Assembly (NCBI RefSeq): GCF_005222205.1
Contig: NZ_CP032346.1
Location: 651,001 to 715,000, forward strand
DNA length: 64,000 bases
Direction of reading: 5' to 3'
Origin: Azospirillum brasilense
GTDB lineage: Bacteria; Pseudomonadota; Alphaproteobacteria; Azospirillales; Azospirillaceae
Each line of letters starts with the position of its first letter. Within the stretch, counting starts at the first letter, position 1. The position numbers and the translations under genes were made by a program. The notes under the pieces were generated by a model. It was not told the origin of the DNA. It did no database searches and was given only the letters and a program-made list of their open reading frames with translations. Below, piece by piece: positions 1-9,051 of the stretch.

Positions 1-422
1 CTCGTTACGCTCGCGATGACCGACGCGGATGATCACGCTGGGTTCGTCTTGCGGACCGCCGCCGGCCTCGCCGCCCGCTCCGGCCCGGAGGCAATCCGCT
101 GCTTCGAGGACGCCTTGATCGCCGCTGCCGCCGCATTGGCAGAGCGCCACCACGGTCCGGTCCTCCCGCAGGCCGAGGCACGGGACGGCACGCCCGCTGG
201 GGCGGCGCAACGCCTGATCGAGGCCCTTGGAGCCTTATCGGCGCACCCCTCGCCGCGGCAGGCCGTCGAGCATCTGGCGAATGGTCTGTTGCGCTTGGCT
301 CGCGCGTGGCCGAACGCCATCCCCTTTGGCGCCACGTCGCCGAACGCTTCGTCGATCTGCTCCCATTCACGGTCGGCGGTCCTCTCTGGCACGCATACCT
401 CGACCTTCGCGCGCGTCCATGA
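1..422 (+). pseudogene. Frameshifted remnant of an unrecognised gene
   Basis: Frame 1 is open from the window edge and reads as a plausible protein up to about position 300, rich in Ala and Leu helices such as EHLANGLLRLAR. The protein-like reading then moves to frame 3, giving VAERHPLWRHVAERFVDLL and ending at a TGA at 420-422. One indel near 297-306 would join the two halves. The start is either the ATG at 16 or lies left of the window, since the frame stays open upstream. I do not recognise the family. Its position beside other broken genes suggests decay inside a mobile island, but a sequencing indel cannot be excluded. Confidence 0.4.
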
Positions 423-560
423 CCGATCATGTCTGGGCGCGTGTCGCGGGGCATCGTGGCGCCCACCTTCGGCGGAGGCCCGGCGGTTGACACGCCGAGC
501 ACCGCGACCTGAGGACGAACGGTCATCGTCACAGAACATCGCCACAGAGTGGGAGCTTCC

Positions 561-1595
561 ATGTCACAGATCGATTGCATCTTGGAGCGCCGCCGACATT
601 ATGCCGCGTATGACGAGGAGCTTTGGGAATTCACTGGCCGGATCGCTGGGCTCAACCTCGTAAATCTCTCGGATGAGGATCTGCAGCAGCGGCTGGATCA
701 AATCGAGCGCAACATCCAATACCTCGATCCTGGCTCGACGCCTCGCGATCATCTGCCGCCAGATCACGGTTGGCTCAGCCCATGGTGGTGGCTCCGGGCA
801 CGCCATTGGACGCTCAGTGAGTTTCAGCGTCGCGGGCGCTGCCCTCGCCCGACATCAGACGTCCCCCCGATGCCGCCCCTTGCGTCCGCGTTCCACGGCG
901 TGGTAGCCGGCGGACGACGCATGCTTGCGCGCATCAGCAACAAGGGCTGGCTGCTCAACACCCTGAGACGCGGTCAGGTGAGGTTCGCTCCGGCGAGTTC
1001 CTATCGCGACCCCACCCTGAACACGGCTCGCGCGGACGACGAGATGAGCAAGACCTATCGCCGCCCTGGCGCGGCCTTGCAGATCCTCGGTCCCGGCGGC
1101 GACTCCATACAGCCGATCGGCGATGTTTCCTTCTCGAGCCGCAGGGCGATCGAGCGGGAGGGCCACCTTCACGAAACGCCTTATTGGTTCTGCTCGTTCA
1201 GCAGCGATCTGGATCCGCGCCTCTTCGCGGAGTTTCCCGGCGACGACCCAGCTGACGACGCCTGCTTGGTCATCTTCGAGCCCGACATCTTCGCCCGGAG
1301 GGCGCTCCCCAGACTCAATCAGTCCGCGCCGAGAGCTGTCAAGTCCCTGTTCCCGACCGATTACTTCGACCCGAATTTTCCGCCGCCCTCCAAGCTCTCA
1401 GCGATGGCGTCAAAGGAGATGTCGTACGCGTTCCAACGCGAGATGCGGTTTGTGCTCGATCCCGAGGGCGGTGCACCGCTGACCGAGGGCGGGGCTTTCT
1501 TCGTCGAGATCGGTTCCATCGCGGACATCGCCGGCGTCTACGGCCCGGATGGGGGGAAAATCGCCGGCGCCGGCCCGGCCTCTTTCCTGGCCTGA
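561..1595 (+). CDS. Hypothetical protein, DUF2971-like C-terminal part
   Basis: A 344-aa soluble protein with no signal peptide or membrane segment. Residues 1-100 are helical and charged with a Trp-rich patch (WLSPWWWLRARHW). From about residue 115 the order of motifs (RISNKGWLLNTLRRGQVRFA, a PASSYRDP-like turn, then FQREMRFVLDPEGG near the end) resembles DUF2971-type proteins often found in defence islands. The ATG at 561 is preferred; an in-frame GTG at 549 would add four residues. Its end runs up to the helicase fragment that follows. Function is unknown, and the family assignment is by pattern only. Confidence 0.5.
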   Translation: MSQIDCILERRRHYAAYDEELWEFTGRIAGLNLVNLSDEDLQQRLDQIERNIQYLDPGSTPRDHLPPDHGWLSPWWWLRARHWTLSEFQRRGRCPRPTSDVPPMPPLASAFHGVVAGGRRMLARISNKGWLLNTLRRGQVRFAPASSYRDPTLNTARADDEMSKTYRRPGAALQILGPGGDSIQPIGDVSFSSRRAIEREGHLHETPYWFCSFSSDLDPRLFAEFPGDDPADDACLVIFEPDIFARRALPRLNQSAPRAVKSLFPTDYFDPNFPPPSKLSAMASKEMSYAFQREMRFVLDPEGGAPLTEGGAFFVEIGSIADIAGVYGPDGGKIAGAGPASFLA

Positions 1596-1599
1596 CCGG

Positions 1600-2100
1600 G
1601 AGGCGTTGGAGGCAGGCCAGCACAGCCAGCTCTGCCGTCTGATGGACGGCGACATGGCCCAGGCACGGCGCCGGATGGTGCAGACGGCCTTCAATCGCAC
1701 CCACAGCTATCCCCGCGTGCTGATCGCCCAGAGCTTGGTCGGACGCGAGGGGCTGAACCTGCATGAAGCCTGTCGGGTGGTCCTGTTGTTCCATCCGGAG
1801 TGGAACCCGGCGGTGATGGAACAGCAGGTTGGCCGTGTCGACCGGATCGGCAGCCGGTGGGAATGGCTCGCCGACGCCTGGAAGAAGGGGAAGCTCGCGG
1901 AGTTTCCCTACCTCCACGTCGAGTACCTGGTGTTCCAGGGTACCTACGATCAGTACCAGCACGACTGCCTGGAACAGAGGCGCCGGGCTCTGAACGCGCA
2001 ACTCTTCGGTGCCCTGTTGGACGAACGGGCCCTCGACCGCATTCCCTCTTACTGGAGGCCGCGCTTGGCGGACGCAGCCCCCGACTTCACCAGCCCTTAA
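1600..2100 (+). pseudogene. C-terminal fragment of a SNF2-type (superfamily 2) helicase
   Basis: The frame ending at TAA 2098-2100 carries the last helicase motifs only: a motif V-like VLIAQSLVGREGLNLHEA, then LLFHPEWNPAVMEQQ and motif VI QQVGRVDRIG. Walker A and the DEAH/DEAD motif are missing, and the sequence directly upstream belongs to the preceding gene in another frame, so about two thirds of the helicase has been deleted. The family (SWI2/SNF2-like helicases of restriction or DISARM-type systems) is inferred from these motifs. It cannot be active as an ATPase. It is probably a scar of a lost defence operon. Confidence 0.65.
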
Positions 2101-2397
2101 TGCGGCGTTCCGGATGAAGCAGTGCATGGCTGTCGTCACCACGCATTATGGGCCAACTCCCAGTTATTATGGCGCGCCACCGGCGCGCCACCGTGCGCGG
2201 CCTCGGCGCGGGCACGGTTCAGGCGTTCCGCATCCGGCACACGGCTGAACCCAGAAGGGCCATTCGGTGTTCCGCTGCTGAGAACACCATGCCACCCCTG
2301 ACTCGACGGTGCCGGGCCAAGCTATCGTTTGGGCCTGTTGTGCGTCGGATGGTCAGGGTACTATCCCGGCCCACCACAACTTCCGAGGACCACATCC
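2101..2397. other. Intergenic stretch, no gene seen
   Basis: About 300 bases between the helicase remnant and the restriction-modification gene. I see no convincing reading frame. The next gene has an in-frame extension back to 2329, but that part is not protein-like. A gagg at about 2383-2388 serves as the ribosome binding site for the ATG at 2398. Confidence 0.4.
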
Positions 2398-5300
2398 ATG
2401 AAATCGTCCATTGAATCGGCCTACGCGCACATTTCTGCGAGGCGCGCCAGGCCGTGGAAGGGCGAGGAGGAGGTCCGTATCGCGTGGGTGTCGGCGCTGG
2501 AGAATGCGCTCGGGATCCACTTCGACGCCGAGCGCGCCAAGAAGGACAGCAGCTACAACAACGTCGTGATCGAGTTCAAAGCGCCCGGCCTCTTCGGCGG
2601 CTCGAAGAGCAGCGCCAAGTTCAAGGAGGCCACCGAAGACCGGCTGCTGCCGTATATCTTACGTGAATCGGAAAAATCTACCCTTCCATCCGAGGACTAC
2701 ATCGGCATAGCCATCGATGGTGAGCACATCTGCTTCGCCCAGGTCCGGGATCAAAATATCCAAACTCAGCACTTGGTCCCGTTCTCGGAATACGCGGTCG
2801 GCCTAGTCATTCAGGCCATCAAGGCAGACACCCGGCGTGCGATCACTACCGAGAACCTCCTGGCTGACTTTGGACACGGCGCGACCACCGCGCGCAACCT
2901 GATGCAGGCGATGGCGGACGCGCTCGCCGCCAACCTCTCGGCGCCCAGCAGCTCGAAGATCAAGATGATGTTCGAGGAGTGGCGGACCCTGTATGGCCAA
3001 GTCTCCGAGATGTCAGTCCTGCAGGCGGAGGCTATTGAGGATGAGATAGGGTTCGGCTGGTCCGGAAATATGCAGCAGGCCCTGTCGGGCCGCTTGTTCG
3101 TCATCCACTCCTATAACTCGCTGCTCATCAAGCTGCTCGCGGCCGAGATCGTGTCAGCGCATGGGCTCACGGCGACGGAGCAACCGGCGCAGGCGATGGC
3201 TGCTCTGCTCGACAACCAAGCGCTGCTCAACACCCTTCAGCAGGACATCGAGAAGGCCGGCATCTTCAAGCAGGCAGGCATCAGCGGGTTCGTCGAAGAG
3301 GCCATCTTCAGCTGGTACCTCGACGTTGCCGACAAACCCAAGCACGCGGCAGCGCTCATGCCGGCCTTGCGCGGCCTGCTGGCGGCGCTCTCGCTCTACC
3401 GTACGGACCACCTGAAGCGAACGCGGGACGTGCTGCGGGATCTCTACCAGGGCCTCGTCCCTGGCAAGCTTCGCCAGAGCTTGGGCGAGTTCTACACCCC
3501 GGACTGGCTCGTCGATTTCACCCTGAAGCGCGCGGAGCGCGGTGCGTGGCTATCTCAGCGCGTCCTTGATCCAACCTGCGGCTCCGGCGCCTTCCTGTCG
3601 GCTGTAATCCGCAAGAAGCGCGCGGAGGCCGCGAAGGCCGGCTGGAGCGTCGAGCACACCGTCGAGCACCTGTGCAGCTCAGTCTGGGGATTCGACCTGA
3701 ACCCGCTCGCCGTCCAAACGGCGCGCGTGAACTTCCTTATGGAGATCGCTGACCTGCTCAAGGCGGTTCCCGGCCAGTCGTTCGAAGTGCCTGTCCTTCT
3801 GGCCGACGCCATCTACTCGCCGGCCCCAAACCCCGGCACGGGGCACGGCGTGGTGAAGTACAAGATCGGCAGCCAAGTGGCCGGCCTCACTATTATCCTG
3901 CCGGAGGCGTTGGCGTTCAACCGCGAGCGCTTGGACCTCGTGTTCGCCAAGCTGGGCTCGTCCGTCGAGGCCAAAATCGAGTACGCCGCCGCAGAGATGG
4001 CGCTGATCAGCGCCGGCCTCCTGACCCCCGAAGAGGCCGCGGAGTGGCGCGAGCCGCTGAAATATACCTACGACCAGATCCTCAACCTGCACCACAGGGA
4101 ATGGAATGGGATCTGGTTCCGCATCGCGCGGAACTTCTTCTGGTCAGCCACGGCTGGGCACTTTGACTGCATCGTCGGCAATCCGCCATGGGTCCGCTGG
4201 TCGAAGCTGCCAGAAGCCTACCGGGAGCGCGTCAAACCGACCTGCGAGCGCTACGGGATTTTCTCGCGCAACAAGCTGCACGGCGGCAACGAGCTCGACA
4301 TCTCGGCGATGATCACTTACACGGCATCCGACAAGTGGCTCAAACCTGGAGGGCGCTTGGCCTTTGTGCTCACGGGGGCGTTGTTCAAGAATCCGTCCTC
4401 GGCCGGCTTCCGGCAGTTTCGCATTGATCCCAAGGATCCGGATACCATGCACTTGGCGCCGACCGGCATTGACGATTTGAAGGCGCTAAAGCCGTTCGAA
4501 GACGCGGTCAACCACACATCTGTCGCTGTGTTTGTCAAGTCCAAGGAGCCGGGGACCTACCCGATCCCGTACCGCCTGTGGAACAGCGCCGATAGTTACA
4601 CGAAGGCGATCCCCGCAGATCTTGACCTCGAAGAGGTGCTGAAGCGCGTCTCCATTATGGACAATGAGGCGGCTCCTGTTGGGGAGGACGGATCGCCGTG
4701 GGCCGTCCTTTCGGTCGGGCGACATGACGAGATGAAGGGTCTCGCCGGAAAGTGCAAATGGGTCGCGGGTCGCAAAGGCATCACCGTCGACCTTAACGGC
4801 GTCTACTTTGTCTCCATTGTCAGCCACAGCAACTCAGCAGTCCAAGTCCGCAGCCGCCCCGAAGCCGGCAAGAAGGACATCGGGCCGTCGCGGAAGGCGT
4901 GGGTTGAGCCACACATGCTGTACCCGCTCATCAAAGGCGCTGGCGATTTCGAGCCGTGCTATCTGCGACTGGACAACCCTGCGCGTGAGAAGGAGGCGCT
5001 GTTCACCTTCGTTCCGAATACCGGGATCTCCTCGGCCGACTACGCCGCGGCGGCTTCGAACATGAACGGGCGCAAGAACGCCAAGGCCAGTGCCTGGTTC
5101 GAGAACTATGAGAAGCTCCTGAATGACCGCTCGACCTACCGTCGGCAGATGAAGGGGGCGCCTTACTTCGCCATCTACAACGTCGGTGAATACACCTTCC
5201 AGCCTTGGAAGGTCGTGTGGCCGGAAATGTGTTCGCGCTTCTATGCCGCCGTCGCCGGAAGCGCGGACGTTCCGGTGGCTGGCCCGCGTCCGTATATCCC

Positions 5301-5595
5301 GGACCACAAGGTCTACTACGCAGCCTTTGATGATAAGGAGCCAGCGTACTTCCTCTGCGGCCTGCTGAACACCCCCCTCGTCCGCGAATGGGTAGAGAGC
5401 CACAACGTGTCCATTCAAATCGGAGACGTGTTCAAGCACATGAGGCTCCCGGAGTACGACCCATCCGACAAGAAGCACAAGGCGCTTTCGGCACTAGTCG
5501 AGAAGGCGCACCGCGAGCACGATGCCCCCAAGAGGAGGAAGCTGGTTGTCCAGATCCAGGCCGACGGGGAGGACATCATCCATCACTGGATGTAG
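2398..5595 (+). CDS. Type IIG-like restriction-modification protein (N6-adenine DNA methyltransferase with N-terminal nuclease)
   Basis: A 1065-aa protein. Residues about 1-130 look like a PD-(D/E)XK nuclease: KKDSSYNNVVIEFKAPG supplies an acidic residue (D50) and the E59-x-K61 pair. The methyltransferase core follows: SAM-binding motif I DPTCGSGAF near residues 390-398 and catalytic motif IV NPPW near 594, typical of N6-adenine (gamma-type) methylases. The last 400 residues would hold the target recognition domain. One polypeptide with nuclease and methylase fits type IIG (Eco57I-like) enzymes, which need no partner. The ATG at 2398 is chosen for its gagg site and because MKSSIESAY begins the conserved part. 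It is intact among broken neighbours. A solitary BREX PglX or DISARM DrmMI relative is less likely because of the nuclease motif. Confidence 0.8.
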   Translation: MKSSIESAYAHISARRARPWKGEEEVRIAWVSALENALGIHFDAERAKKDSSYNNVVIEFKAPGLFGGSKSSAKFKEATEDRLLPYILRESEKSTLPSEDYIGIAIDGEHICFAQVRDQNIQTQHLVPFSEYAVGLVIQAIKADTRRAITTENLLADFGHGATTARNLMQAMADALAANLSAPSSSKIKMMFEEWRTLYGQVSEMSVLQAEAIEDEIGFGWSGNMQQALSGRLFVIHSYNSLLIKLLAAEIVSAHGLTATEQPAQAMAALLDNQALLNTLQQDIEKAGIFKQAGISGFVEEAIFSWYLDVADKPKHAAALMPALRGLLAALSLYRTDHLKRTRDVLRDLYQGLVPGKLRQSLGEFYTPDWLVDFTLKRAERGAWLSQRVLDPTCGSGAFLSAVIRKKRAEAAKAGWSVEHTVEHLCSSVWGFDLNPLAVQTARVNFLMEIADLLKAVPGQSFEVPVLLADAIYSPAPNPGTGHGVVKYKIGSQVAGLTIILPEALAFNRERLDLVFAKLGSSVEAKIEYAAAEMALISAGLLTPEEAAEWREPLKYTYDQILNLHHREWNGIWFRIARNFFWSATAGHFDCIVGNPPWVRWSKLPEAYRERVKPTCERYGIFSRNKLHGGNELDISAMITYTASDKWLKPGGRLAFVLTGALFKNPSSAGFRQFRIDPKDPDTMHLAPTGIDDLKALKPFEDAVNHTSVAVFVKSKEPGTYPIPYRLWNSADSYTKAIPADLDLEEVLKRVSIMDNEAAPVGEDGSPWAVLSVGRHDEMKGLAGKCKWVAGRKGITVDLNGVYFVSIVSHSNSAVQVRSRPEAGKKDIGPSRKAWVEPHMLYPLIKGAGDFEPCYLRLDNPAREKEALFTFVPNTGISSADYAAAASNMNGRKNAKASAWFENYEKLLNDRSTYRRQMKGAPYFAIYNVGEYTFQPWKVVWPEMCSRFYAAVAGSADVPVAGPRPYIPDHKVYYAAFDDKEPAYFLCGLLNTPLVREWVESHNVSIQIGDVFKHMRLPEYDPSDKKHKALSALVEKAHREHDAPKRRKLVVQIQADGEDIIHHWM

Positions 5596-5796
5596 CCGGC
5601 GGATAGCATCCTTCGAGACCGGCACAGCTGTCTTGCCCCTGTGATGAAGCGGAGGAATTCTTGATTCTGGTGGCGTGCCGTGGCTGCCTCCTCGACGCGG
5701 CTGGAAACCGAAGCGCTTCACAGCTCCCGGCCATCCTGTGGCCGCCAACGGCCAAGGCGCCGGCTTTGCAACGAGCGCCCGCGGACGCTGCGGATC

Positions 5797-6203
5797 TCAA
5801 GGCACTTCGCACAAAGGCCGCGGATCCACGGCCTCCTGTTCGAGCAGAAGCCCGGTCTCGATGATCGTCCGCGCGATGGCGCCAGCCGCTCCGGAGCGGC
5901 GGCTCAATCCGGTCACGTCGGCCGTACGGCCGGTGCGCCCGAAACGACGGACGGTCGCCGGGTCCATCAGGTGGGGAACGACCTCGACGCCGAGGCTGTC
6001 CTCCAGATGGCCGGCGATGCGCGCGCCGCCAGCGTCGACATCGCCCAATGGAACAGGCGGGGCGGCGTCGGGGCGACGCGGAGCAGATGGCGCAGCACCC
6101 GCAGCACCGCGAGGCTCGGGAAGCCGCCGGTGTAGACGACGCACACGTCGACTTGCGGCGCCTCGCGGACGTGGCGGTGGAAGGACGTGAGATTCTCGAT
6201 CGT
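5797..6203 (-). pseudogene. jetD: jetD remnant (Wadjet anti-plasmid system), C-terminal Toprim part with frameshift
   Basis: Read on the minus strand this encodes the C-terminal half of a JetD-like protein (DUF2220/Toprim): TIENLTSFHRHV, then VVYTGGFPSLAVLR, then FHW followed by GDVDAGGARIAGHLE, and an end at GLLLEQEAVDPRPL. The Toprim acidic residues (E of IEN, the DVD pair) are present. FHW and GDVDAGG lie in different frames; one missing G in the run at 6043-6045 (plus strand ccc) separates them. The upstream side is interrupted exactly at 6203 by an IS630 element; the coding resumes beyond 8578. The gene is dead both by insertion and by frameshift. No jetA, jetB or jetC is visible in the window. 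Confidence 0.72.
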
Positions 6204-7267
6204 TAAAGCGGATTGTCGCTGAGTATAGACGGAATTTTGGCTGGCCTGAGCGGTTGGAGGAAGACACCGCTGAAGGACCGCGCGCCATGGGCCAGCCATA
6301 TTCCGCCGATCTGCGCGAACGGGTTCTGCTGGCTTATGAGCGCCACGAGGGCGGCCCCGAGTTGCTGGCGCGGCGCTTCCAGATCAGCCGAGCCTGCGCG
6401 TACAACTGGGTGCGGGCCGCGCGCCTTGAGGGGCGGCGGGTCGCCAAGCCCCATGCCGGCGGCGTACCAGCCAAACTGGACGCGGAGGGCGTGAGCGTGC
6501 TGCGGGCCTTGGTGCGGGAGGATAATGACGCGACACTGGCACAGTACCGCGACCGGTTGGCCGCACGCACCGGCATCGCGCTGAGCCCGGCGGTGGTGTG
6601 CCGCACCTTGAAGCGGCTGGGGTTGGCGCGCAAAAAAAGACGCTGAGGGCCAGCGAGCAAGAGCGCATGGATATCGCCGCGGAACGCGCGGCCTACCGGG
6701 ACGATGCGGTGGTCCACGAACCGGCGCGTTTGGTTTTCCTCGATGAAACCGGCATCAACACCCAGATGACGCCCACCCAGGCCCGGGCGCCGCGCGGCCA
6801 GCGGGCGCTCGGGTCCGTGCCCTGTGGGTCGTGGCACCGCGTCACGGTGCTCGGGGCGTTGAGCGCCGAAGGCATGCTGGCCGCCATGAGCATCGAGGCG
6901 TCTACCTCCTCGGCCGTGTTTCTCGCCTTTGTCGAGCAGGTGCTCTTGCCCGTGCTCCGGCGCGACAAACCCGGCGCCGTGGTCGTGATGGACAACCTTT
7001 CCGCTCACAAGCGGGCCGATATCCTCGCCGCCTTTGAGACCGCAGGGATCCGTGTCCGCTTCCTCCCGCGCTACTCGCCCGACCTGTCGCCCATCGAGCC
7101 CGGCTGGGCCAAGCTCAAAGGAATCCTGCGCGCCAAGGAAGCCCGCACCGTCGAGGCCCTCAACGAGGAACTCGGCCCAGCCCTCAATGCGATCACCGCC
7201 ACCGACGCCAAAGCGTGGTTCAAGCTATGCGGCTACCCGAATCTAAACTGAGCCGAAATCCGCTTTA
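6204..7267 (+). mobile_element. IS630-family insertion sequence
   Basis: The element is bounded by TA dinucleotides, the IS630 target duplication. The left end begins TAAAGCGGATTGTCGCTGAG and the right end, read inward on the minus strand, begins TAAAGCGGATTTCGGCTCAG, so the terminal repeats match closely over 20 bp. It carries a two-frame DDE transposase. It sits inside jetD: removing it together with the adjacent IS5 element rejoins the JetD reading frame across the TA. The left TIR core TAAAGCGGATT recurs in the small element at 46475. Confidence 0.85.
6287..7251 (+). CDS. IS630-family transposase, produced by -1 frameshifting
   Basis: The first frame (6287-6646) encodes an N-terminal helix-turn-helix domain starting MGQPYSADLRERVLL. 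The second frame (open from 6598 to 7251) encodes the DDE catalytic domain: FLDETGINTQM (first Asp), VMDNLSAHK (second Asp) and SPDLSPIEPGW (Glu). The frames overlap at a run of seven A at 6632-6638, a classic slippery site for -1 slippage, giving one fused protein of about 320 residues. All three catalytic acids are present, so the element may be active. Confidence 0.85.
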
Positions 7268-7268
7268 G

Positions 7269-8573
7269 CAGGGTGCGGAAAAAGGGCTGTGCACGGGCGG
7301 TTGGTCGTGATTCTTTTCGGTTGAGAAGAACGCGACCGACGAGGGGACGATGCGGGGTTCGGACGAACGCAGCGAGGGTCTGTTCAGCTACGTGAGCTGC
7401 GAGGCGCGGGTTCCAGCCAACCACCCGCTGCGAGCGATCCGGGCCATCGTGGACGAGGCGCTGGAGGTGATGTCGCCGGCGTTCGAGGGGCTGTACTCCA
7501 AGATCGGGCGCCCCTCGATCCCGCCGGAGAAGCTGCTGCGGGCGCTGCTGCTCCAGGCCTTCTACTCGGTGCGCTCGGAACGCCAGTTGATGGAGCAGCT
7601 CGATTACAACCTGCTGTTCCGCTGGTTCGTCGGCCTGTCCATGGACGCCCCGGTGTGGGACGTCACCGTGTTCACCAAGAACCGCGAGCGTCTTCTGGCC
7701 GGCGATGTGGCGGCCAAGTTCCTGGCGACCGTGCTGGGTCAGCCGAAGGTCAAGGCGCTGCTGTCGGACGAGCATTTCTCGGTGGACGGCACGCTGATCG
7801 AAGCCTGGGCGTCGGTGAAGAGCTTCCGGCCCAAAGACGGCAGCGGCGAGCCGCCGGGGCCGGGGCGCAACGGCGAGCGCGACTTCCATGGCGAGAAGCG
7901 GTCCAACGAGACGCATGCCTCGACCAGCGATCCCGAGGCGCGGCTCTACCGCAAGGGCAACGGCCAGCCGGCGAAGCTGGCCTTCATGGGCCACGCGCTG
8001 ATGGAGAACCGCCACGCCCTGGTGGTGGACGTGCGGCTCACCGCGGCCAGCGGCCTGGCCGAACGTGCGGCGGCGGTGGCCATGATCGAGGCCATCCCCG
8101 GCCGCCACCGCATCACGGTCGGCGCTGACAAGGCCTACGACACCAAGGATTTCGTGGCGGACATGCGCGACTTGGGCGTGGCTCCGCATGTTGCCCGAAA
8201 TACCAGCAACCGCCGCTCGGCGATCGACGGCCGGACCACCCGCCATCCCGGCTACGCCGTCAGCCTGCGGGTCCGCAAGCGGATCGAAGAGGTCTTTGGC
8301 TGGATCAAGGGAGCCGGCTTGCGCAAGACGCGCCATTGCGGAGCAGCCCGTGTCGGTTGGATGTTCACCCTAACCGCCACCGCTTACAACCTGATCCGCC
8401 TGCCCAAGCTGCTGGCTGCGGCATAATCACGCCCGCAATCCGCCTGAACGGCGGTTCTGGGAGCCTCGGAGCGAGGAAAAACGCTCCGTCCCGACCAAAT
8501 CGCCCGCTGAAACCCGCATTCTCAGCCTCAGCGGAGGAAAAAGGCCGGAATATGTTCGTTTTTCCGCACCCTG
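7269..8573 (+). mobile_element. IS5-family insertion sequence
   Basis: Terminal inverted repeats are CAGGGTGCGGAAAAA at 7269-7283 and its complement at 8559-8573. A 4-bp duplication TTAG flanks the element (7265-7268 and 8574-8577), matching the YTAR-type targets of IS5 relatives. The target lies at the right tip of the IS630 element, so this insertion came second. Confidence 0.85.
7350..8426 (+). CDS. IS5-family transposase
   Basis: A 358-aa transposase filling the IS5 element. It begins MRGSDERSEGLFSYV and has an N-terminal DUF772-like region (IGRPSIPPEKLLRALLLQAF) followed by a DDE_Tnp_1 domain: HFSVDGTLIEAWAS gives the first Asp, TVGADKAYDTKDFV the second, and RKRIEEVFGWIK the Glu. Full length with no stops, so probably functional. 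Confidence 0.9.
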   Translation: MRGSDERSEGLFSYVSCEARVPANHPLRAIRAIVDEALEVMSPAFEGLYSKIGRPSIPPEKLLRALLLQAFYSVRSERQLMEQLDYNLLFRWFVGLSMDAPVWDVTVFTKNRERLLAGDVAAKFLATVLGQPKVKALLSDEHFSVDGTLIEAWASVKSFRPKDGSGEPPGPGRNGERDFHGEKRSNETHASTSDPEARLYRKGNGQPAKLAFMGHALMENRHALVVDVRLTAASGLAERAAAVAMIEAIPGRHRITVGADKAYDTKDFVADMRDLGVAPHVARNTSNRRSAIDGRTTRHPGYAVSLRVRKRIEEVFGWIKGAGLRKTRHCGAARVGWMFTLTATAYNLIRLPKLLAAA

Positions 8574-8577
8574 TTAG

Positions 8578-8679
8578 GCGCGCACCATTGATTAGCAGGG
8601 ATTGTTGTCGTGTTTGCGATGGGCTTGGCGGAACGGACAACCACAGGCCTGTCTGCCCCATCTCGGTGACTGAAGCCAC
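8578..8679 (-). pseudogene. jetD: jetD remnant, middle part upstream of the two IS elements
   Basis: On the minus strand, excising 6204-8577 joins QSLLINGARL directly to TIENLTSF in the same frame. This recreates the stretch before the Toprim glutamate in JetD-type proteins. Upstream the frame reads EMGQTGLWLSVPPSPSQT and stays open a little further, but the N-terminal (DUF3322-like) half is absent. The left limit at about 8679 is approximate. Confidence 0.6.
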
Positions 8680-8740
8680 ATCGGCGCAAGGGTATACGTG
8701 GCTATCTCTTGCCTTAACCCTACTCGACCGATTGCTCTTT

Positions 8741-8760
8741 GGTGGGTAAGATGGTGGGTA
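8741..8760. repeat. Direct repeat GGTGGGTA, two copies 12 bp apart
   Basis: Identical 8-bp copies lie at 8741-8748 and 8753-8760. Closely spaced short direct repeats about 300 bp from an att site would fit arm-type integrase binding sites, but this is only inference. Confidence 0.35.
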
Positions 8761-8959
8761 GCTGGCGGGCTATCGGCCCCAAACCCGCACCAATGCTTAA
8801 CACAGCGCGGACACCCCATCCGCCAATCATTCGCCTTCAAAACGCACGTCGCAGATCACCATGGCGGCGTCCGGCACACTGGACGACGGCACGGACTCGT
8901 CCCACCGAACACAGATCAATCCCGCTTACGAATGGTCGCGCCCAGACCTTCCTTGTGCG

Positions 8960-8978
8960 GGAGTTCCCTCGGAACTCC
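8960..8978. repeat. Perfect 8-bp hairpin GGAGTTCC/GGAACTCC
   Basis: GGAGTTCC (8960-8967), a CTC loop and GGAACTCC (8971-8978). There is no T run on either side, so it is more likely a protein-binding palindrome or an RNA hairpin than an intrinsic terminator. Confidence 0.4.
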
Positions 8979-9016
8979 ACACAACGGCTTTGCCTTCAAC
9001 ACGCCCACAGCAAGGA

Positions 9017-9034
9017 GGGGTGGTTTCCCACCCC
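9017..9034 (-). terminator. Probable guaA terminator hairpin
   Basis: GGGGTGG at 9017-9023 pairs with CCACCCC at 9028-9034 around a 4-nt loop. Read on the guaA strand it follows the stop codon by 17 bases, with a weak T-rich tail (TCCTTGCT). Confidence 0.5.
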
Positions 9035-9051
9035 ATCCCAAGCGGCCGATA

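Larger units (their letters stand above)
8680..9051. other. Non-coding island end next to guaA
   Basis: About 370 bases with no convincing gene on either strand; the longest open frames are not protein-like. The stretch contains the direct repeat GGTGGGTA, two short hairpins and, at its right edge, the guaA stop codon. It looks like the end of an integrated element. Confidence 0.45.

Noticed and set aside
1600..5595. DISARM system (DrmD helicase plus DrmMI methylase)
   Set aside because: The helicase is only a fragment, no drmA, drmB or drmC is seen, and the methylase has its own nuclease-like N-terminus.
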